From: Leptolyngbyaceae cyanobacterium M33_DOE_097
GTDB lineage: Bacteria; Cyanobacteriota; Cyanobacteriia; Leptolyngbyales; Leptolyngbyaceae
Assembly (NCBI GenBank): GCA_015296075.1
Contig: DVDV01000376.1
Location: forward strand, 1 to 37,716
Length of the DNA: 37,716 nt
Direction: 5' to 3'
The translations under genes were made by a program, and so were the position numbers. Shown piece after piece: positions 33,747 through 37,716 of this stretch (position 1 is the stretch's first letter; the number at the start of each line of letters is the position of its first letter). The notes under the pieces are model-generated. The model saw nothing but the letters and a program-made list of their open reading frames with translations, ran no database searches and was not told the origin of the DNA.

Positions 33747-36700
33747 TTAGCGGAGTCCCCACAATTCGTTGCCTACCTCAGTGCTTTCTGCTCCAAGCCC
33801 TGAAGCTGTGAAGAAGATAGTGCCGCCAGCAGTCGTCAAGTTACTAGGCGTGCTACTAAAGGTGCCTGTTGTCACCTGAGTTGTGCCATTAGAGGTACCA
33901 TCACTCTGCCAGATACGAGTCGTGGTCGCGTCGGATGCCACAAAGAACAACTTGCCATTTAGATTTGTCAAGGATTGGATATTGTCGCTACCTGCCGGAT
34001 TGATGTCTCGCACCAGCCCTGTCACGCCCGCTGCCGGAGTTGCAGTCCATAGCTGCTGACCCGTAGCCCCACCCAGATCAACCACAAAGAAGAGGCGATC
34101 GCCAACAACAGTCAAGTCTCTCGGTGCCGTTCCACCCGCGGGTAAGGCAGTACCCGGCACTGGTTCAACTCCAGTTGCAGTGGTGCGATAGAGACCAGTG
34201 CCCGCTGCACCCGTCGCAAAGAAGTAAACCACACCGTTGAGGTTGACCAGCTCGGTTGGGTTAGAGTTTGCAGCATTGGGGTTAATGTCACTAAAGCGAA
34301 CTGTACCCGCAGCCGTACCGTCACTTCGCCATAGCTCCCGCCCATTTGTTGCGTCAGTCGCAACAAAGTAGAGCGTATTACCCACAGCCAAAAGATTGTC
34401 AATCGAACCTTGGACAATCTCACGCACCTCAACAGTTCCGTCTGTGGTGCCATCCGTCTTCCATAGCTCAGTGCCACCATTCGCAACGAAGTAAACCGTA
34501 TTACCCACAACTGTTAACTGCTCAGGGGTAGAGTAAGTTCCAGTAATAGGTGTCACGGTTGTGCCATCGGTTCGGTAGAGACTAACTCCACCCTGGTTGG
34601 TCGTCGCTCGGAAGTACAGCGTTCCATCTGATAGGGCAACCAGGTTAGAAGGCGAAGAGTCACCAACACCAGGGCTGATATCGCTGATCCGTACTGGTTG
34701 GGCCGATGGCTGAGTCAGATCCAAGCTCCATAACTCGATACCAGTAACGCCATCATTGGCTGTGAAGTAGAGCCGATTACCGACAATCGTTAAGTTGCCA
34801 GGATTAGAACTTGCACCATCAGCAACCGTGTTGAGGTCAACAACGCGAGTTGTCGTCGTGCCATCACTCCGCCACAGCTCACGACCTGTATCGCCATCAT
34901 TCGCTGAAAAATACAGGATAGAACCCGCCGCAACCAAACTTTGCGGTGAGGAACTTTCAGTACCACTGGTGGCATTGGGTATCTGGTTAATATCAGAAAT
35001 AACCTGTTCACCACTGACTCGGTTCACAGTAACGATCGCATTGACCGTCTGTGACACCGTTGCCTGACCACCAGTAAAGCCGAGATCATTCGCCTGAATA
35101 TCAATCAGCAGCGTATTGGTCGGAGGATTAGAGATCGGTGTAAAGGTTAAACCCTGCAGAGCAGCATTGATTGCAGCCACTGTTCCTTCGAGCGTGAAGC
35201 TACCACTACCGTTTGCACCTGCCACAAATGTGACACCCGGCGCACCCGCTGGAATATTCAGCGTTCCTAGGGGTTGTGGCACACCGGAACTGTCAATGAT
35301 TTGAGCGCGGGCACTCAGCCTTACACGAATTAGATTCGGGCCAGCATCAACATCCGTAACTGTTACACCCGGAATACCGACTGGATTCGTCCCGGAAGTG
35401 ATTTGAACACCCGGCACCTGTAAAGTCGGCGGGTTATTCGCCGCCCCAACAGTTAGCGTAACCGTAGCTGTCCCAGAGGGTGAAATGCCATCCGTTGCCT
35501 GGTAGGTAAACGTATCCGTACCGACAAAGTTATTGGCTGGCTGATAGGTAAACGCGCCATCCGGGTTCAGTACGACTACACCATTATTGGTCGTCGTTAT
35601 GGTTGCAGTACCCGCCCCTGCAACTAATAAACTGTCACCGTCTGGGTCGGTGTCACCATTCAACACCCCTTCCGCCGCAGTTACAGACAGAGTGCTGTTA
35701 GCATTGACCGTAAAGGCGTCGTTGTCAGCCGTAGGTGGCGCACTGGTCGCCGCGATCGATATCGTCGCAGACTGAGTCACCGTGTTACCGCGACCATCTG
35801 TGACCTGATACACAAAGCTATCCGTTCCCGCAGTGGGAAACTGCGCAGCATCAGGCGTGTAGACAAAGGTGCCATCCGTGTTCAGCGTCAGGCTACCCCG
35901 CGTTGTAGAAGTGAGCGTTGTCGCTGTCAGCACATCACCGTCGGGATCAGTCGCAGCTCCTAAAACACCAGCTGTCGTGGCACCAACACTCAGCACATTA
36001 CCCCGGTTTATCGAGTAAGCCGCTGGAGGTAGCACCGTTGGAGCAGCATTCGCCGTTAGCGAAATTATCAACGTTGCTAACCGTTGTTCAAAGCCATCTG
36101 ACAGCCGGTAGACAAAGGTTGCAGTCTCTGTAGACGGAGTTGCCGGAGGCGTATAGACAAACGAACCATCCGCATTTAACTGAATCTGACCAGGGCCGTT
36201 CGTGCTGACATTCTCAAGTGGAATGTCAGCTGTGAGCGTATTGCCATCTGGATCAGTGTCATTTGCCAAAACGCCGAGAGCTATTGCCGTTGAAACCGTT
36301 GTCACCGTTAAGGGGCGATCGTTTACGGCTGTAAAGGTTTCACCAAGAACATTCGGAGCCTGGTTCGCTACGACAGTGATAAAGGCAGTTGCAATATCAG
36401 AGGTTTCACCACCAGTACTAAACTGATAGGTAAAGCTATCGGTTCCCGCGCTGGCTCCAGCAGCCACAGTATAGACAAACGTACCATCCGAAGCAGGAGG
36501 GGTAACAAACTGACCTAATGTTGGCCCACTCAACACAGTGATACTCGCCGTGCTGGCACCACCCAACGCATCATTTGCCAGGAGAGGATTACCCGTTGGC
36601 GCAACACTCAAAGTTTGCCCCAGCGCGACGGAGTAGGTGTCATCAACCGCATCAATACCCGCTTCAGCATTGACTGTGATTGAGACCGTTGCCGTATCAC

Positions 36701-37716
36701 TTGCGCCAGCCGGATCGATCGCCGCGTAAGTAAAGGTCACAACTTCACCCACGGTCGCGGCTGTCCCTGCACTGGGCGAGTAGACAAAGGTGCCATCCGA
36801 ATTTAAGGTCACTGTCCCTTTCGTTGGCTGTGCCACCACAGTCGTTGTCAGCGTCGCACCCGGATCAGGATCCAGATCGTTTTGCGTCAGGCTATTAATT
36901 GCATCGACGGTCAAAGTGCGATTAATAGCAACGTTAAAGGTGTCATCGACAGCATTTGGCACGGTGTTACTGACAATTGACAGCGTCGCAGTCGCTGTTG
37001 TTGTAGCCGTTGCACCAAACTCATCAACTGCAATGTAAGTGAAACTATCAACGCTGCCAGCAACGGCTCCAGGGCCAGGTGTGTAGACAAAAGAGCCATC
37101 CGGATTCAGTGTCAACGTCCCTTGGGTGGTTGTCGCGACCGTTTGTACCGTAAATGGACCTGCATCTGAGTCATTGAAACGCACCCCTGTGTCAACATCC
37201 ACCGATCGCGTCGTGCCTGCCACAACCGAGTAGGTGTCATTCGCAACCACAGGCGGGTTGTTAGTCGCCACGCTGATAAACACCGTCGCTGTATCCGTCA
37301 GACCTCCTGCATCGGTAATCTGGTAGACAAAGCTATCGGTACCAGTGAAGCTAGCGGTTGGCACATAAGTAAAGGTGCCATCTGTGCCGTTAAAGCCGAT
37401 GATTGTGCCGTTATTTGGTGTGGTCGTCGAAGCAATACTGGCTGTTAACGGCGTTCCTTCTGGATCGGTATCGTTCGTAAAGATATCGCGATCAATACCC
37501 ACTACCAGTGAAGCTGGAGAGGGTAACGCCTGGAAAGTGTCATCCACTGCATTTGGTGGCTGATTGGCCGTCACCGTACCAATCGTGATAGATACCACGC
37601 CTGTGTCGGTGGCCTGTCCATCGCTCACCGTGTAGGTGAAGCTATCCACCGTGTTGTCCAACCCAGTCGGGGGAGTATAGGTGAACGTGCCATCGGGGTT
37701 CAGCGTCACTGTGCCA
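33747..37716 (-). CDS. Giant surface repeat protein: cadherin-like repeats plus ELWxxDGT propeller (C-terminal part)
   Basis: The reading frame is open to the right edge, so the N-terminus is missing; over 1320 residues are visible. About eight tandem repeats of roughly 95-105 residues come first. Each has VDDTF-like entry, a ND.DPDG calcium-type motif, LNPDGTFTYTP, and DSFTY.V.DG segments, as in bacterial cadherin-like/VCBS domains. A different beta domain follows (about 840-970). Nine ELWxxDGT-type repeats then run to the end; the last is short and ends NELWGLR, as expected for a propeller closed by its first blade. Such proteins are secreted or surface-bound adhesins. No sorting signal is visible at the C-terminus. 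Low aromatic, Thr/Ala/Gly/Val-rich composition fits an extracellular protein. Confidence 0.9.
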   Translation of the reverse strand, partial: GTVTLNPDGTFTYTPPTGLDNTVDSFTYTVSDGQATDTGVVSITIGTVTANQPPNAVDDTFQALPSPASLVVGIDRDIFTNDTDPEGTPLTASIASTTTPNNGTIIGFNGTDGTFTYVPTASFTGTDSFVYQITDAGGLTDTATVFISVATNNPPVVANDTYSVVAGTTRSVDVDTGVRFNDSDAGPFTVQTVATTTQGTLTLNPDGSFVYTPGPGAVAGSVDSFTYIAVDEFGATATTTATATLSIVSNTVPNAVDDTFNVAINRTLTVDAINSLTQNDLDPDPGATLTTTVVAQPTKGTVTLNSDGTFVYSPSAGTAATVGEVVTFTYAAIDPAGASDTATVSITVNAEAGIDAVDDTYSVALGQTLSVAPTGNPLLANDALGGASTASITVLSGPTLGQFVTPPASDGTFVYTVAAGASAGTDSFTYQFSTGGETSDIATAFITVVANQAPNVLGETFTAVNDRPLTVTTVSTAIALGVLANDTDPDGNTLTADIPLENVSTNGPGQIQLNADGSFVYTPPATPSTETATFVYRLSDGFEQRLATLIISLTANAAPTVLPPAAYSINRGNVLSVGATTAGVLGAATDPDGDVLTATTLTSTTRGSLTLNTDGTFVYTPDAAQFPTAGTDSFVYQVTDGRGNTVTQSATISIAATSAPPTADNDAFTVNANSTLSVTAAEGVLNGDTDPDGDSLLVAGAGTATITTTNNGVVVLNPDGAFTYQPANNFVGTDTFTYQATDGISPSGTATVTLTVGAANNPPTLQVPGVQITSGTNPVGIPGVTVTDVDAGPNLIRVRLSARAQIIDSSGVPQPLGTLNIPAGAPGVTFVAGANGSGSFTLEGTVAAINAALQGLTFTPISNPPTNTLLIDIQANDLGFTGGQATVSQTVNAIVTVNRVSGEQVISDINQIPNATSGTESSSPQSLVAAGSILYFSANDGDTGRELWRSDGTTTTRVVDLNTVADGASSNPGNLTIVGNRLYFTANDGVTGIELWSLDLTQPSAQPVRISDISPGVGDSSPSNLVALSDGTLYFRATTNQGGVSLYRTDGTTVTPITGTYSTPEQLTVVGNTVYFVANGGTELWKTDGTTDGTVEVREIVQGSIDNLLAVGNTLYFVATDATNGRELWRSDGTAAGTVRFSDINPNAANSNPTELVNLNGVVYFFATGAAGTGLYRTTATGVEPVPGTALPAGGTAPRDLTVVGDRLFFVVDLGGATGQQLWTATPAAGVTGLVRDINPAGSDNIQSLTNLNGKLFFVASDATTTRIWQSDGTSNGTTQVTTGTFSSTPSNLTTAGGTIFFTASGLGAESTEVGNELWGLR

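Noticed and set aside
1-37716. CRISPR array or tRNA genes
   Set aside because: No regularly spaced repeats beyond the two-unit 18-bp tandem at 6017-6052, and no cloverleaf with a TTCRA-type arm was recognised.

Overview
The window is chromosomal DNA from a cyanobacterium. The evidence is crtH (a carotenoid cis-trans isomerase of oxygenic phototrophs), the cyanobacterial pairing of an RRM-type RNA-binding protein gene with rpsU, a serine/threonine kinase fused to CHASE2, an orphan Mo-nitrogenase C-terminal-domain protein, and the HIP1 octamer GCGATCGC recurring inside genes. The genus cannot be fixed from the sequence; a filamentous Leptolyngbya-type organism is only a guess. No rRNA, tRNA, CRISPR array, prophage or complete transposase was seen.

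Layout: 1-72 may be the start of a leftward gene that leaves the window. 862-4846 carries, rightward, a CHASE2 kinase, a DUF3445 protein and an assimilatory sulfonucleotide reductase (cysH). 4933-5626 is the leftward rbp-rpsU pair with an internal hairpin/T-run. 6145-14979 is a rightward glycan-assembly and export cluster: a GT2 glycosyltransferase, an 891-residue double-GT2 protein, an ABC-2 permease (Wzm-like), its ATPase with a C-terminal Wzt-type domain, an FkbM-type methyltransferase and a TPR-GT4 fusion. DUF29 and hpnA-like genes follow. 16588-21637 holds the leftward glycine cleavage genes gcvT-gcvH-gcvP, needed in photorespiration. 21683-24717 carries small conserved genes, upp, a GNAT acetyltransferase and a Nudix hydrolase. 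25293-26840 is crtH, preceded by a promoter-plus-terminator unit that looks like a small RNA gene. 26829-30263 has three small conserved cyanobacterial genes, a CobW GTPase and an ADP-ribose-type Nudix hydrolase. 30850-33393 is mutS2. 33747 to the right edge is the C-terminal part of a very large repeat protein: cadherin-like repeats followed by a probable ELWxxDGT beta-propeller.

Functional links: the GT2, Wzm/Wzt, FkbM and TPR-GT4 genes are co-directional with short gaps and most likely build, modify and export one surface polysaccharide. The three glycine cleavage genes lie together, but 244 and 336 bp separate them and each may have its own signals. rbp and rpsU probably share a transcript with a hairpin setting the ratio. 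The rest of the window is housekeeping.

Most worth a second look: (1) a candidate small RNA of about 65 nt at 25151-25214 upstream of crtH; (2) a roughly 65-residue uncharacterised module repeated before each of three GT2 domains, one of which has lost its DXD motif; (3) a hairpin-rich dispersed repeat of about 195 bp present twice; (4) the rbp-rpsU intergenic hairpins; (5) tandem 18-bp palindromic repeats upstream of the glycan cluster; (6) the propeller-ended giant surface protein.
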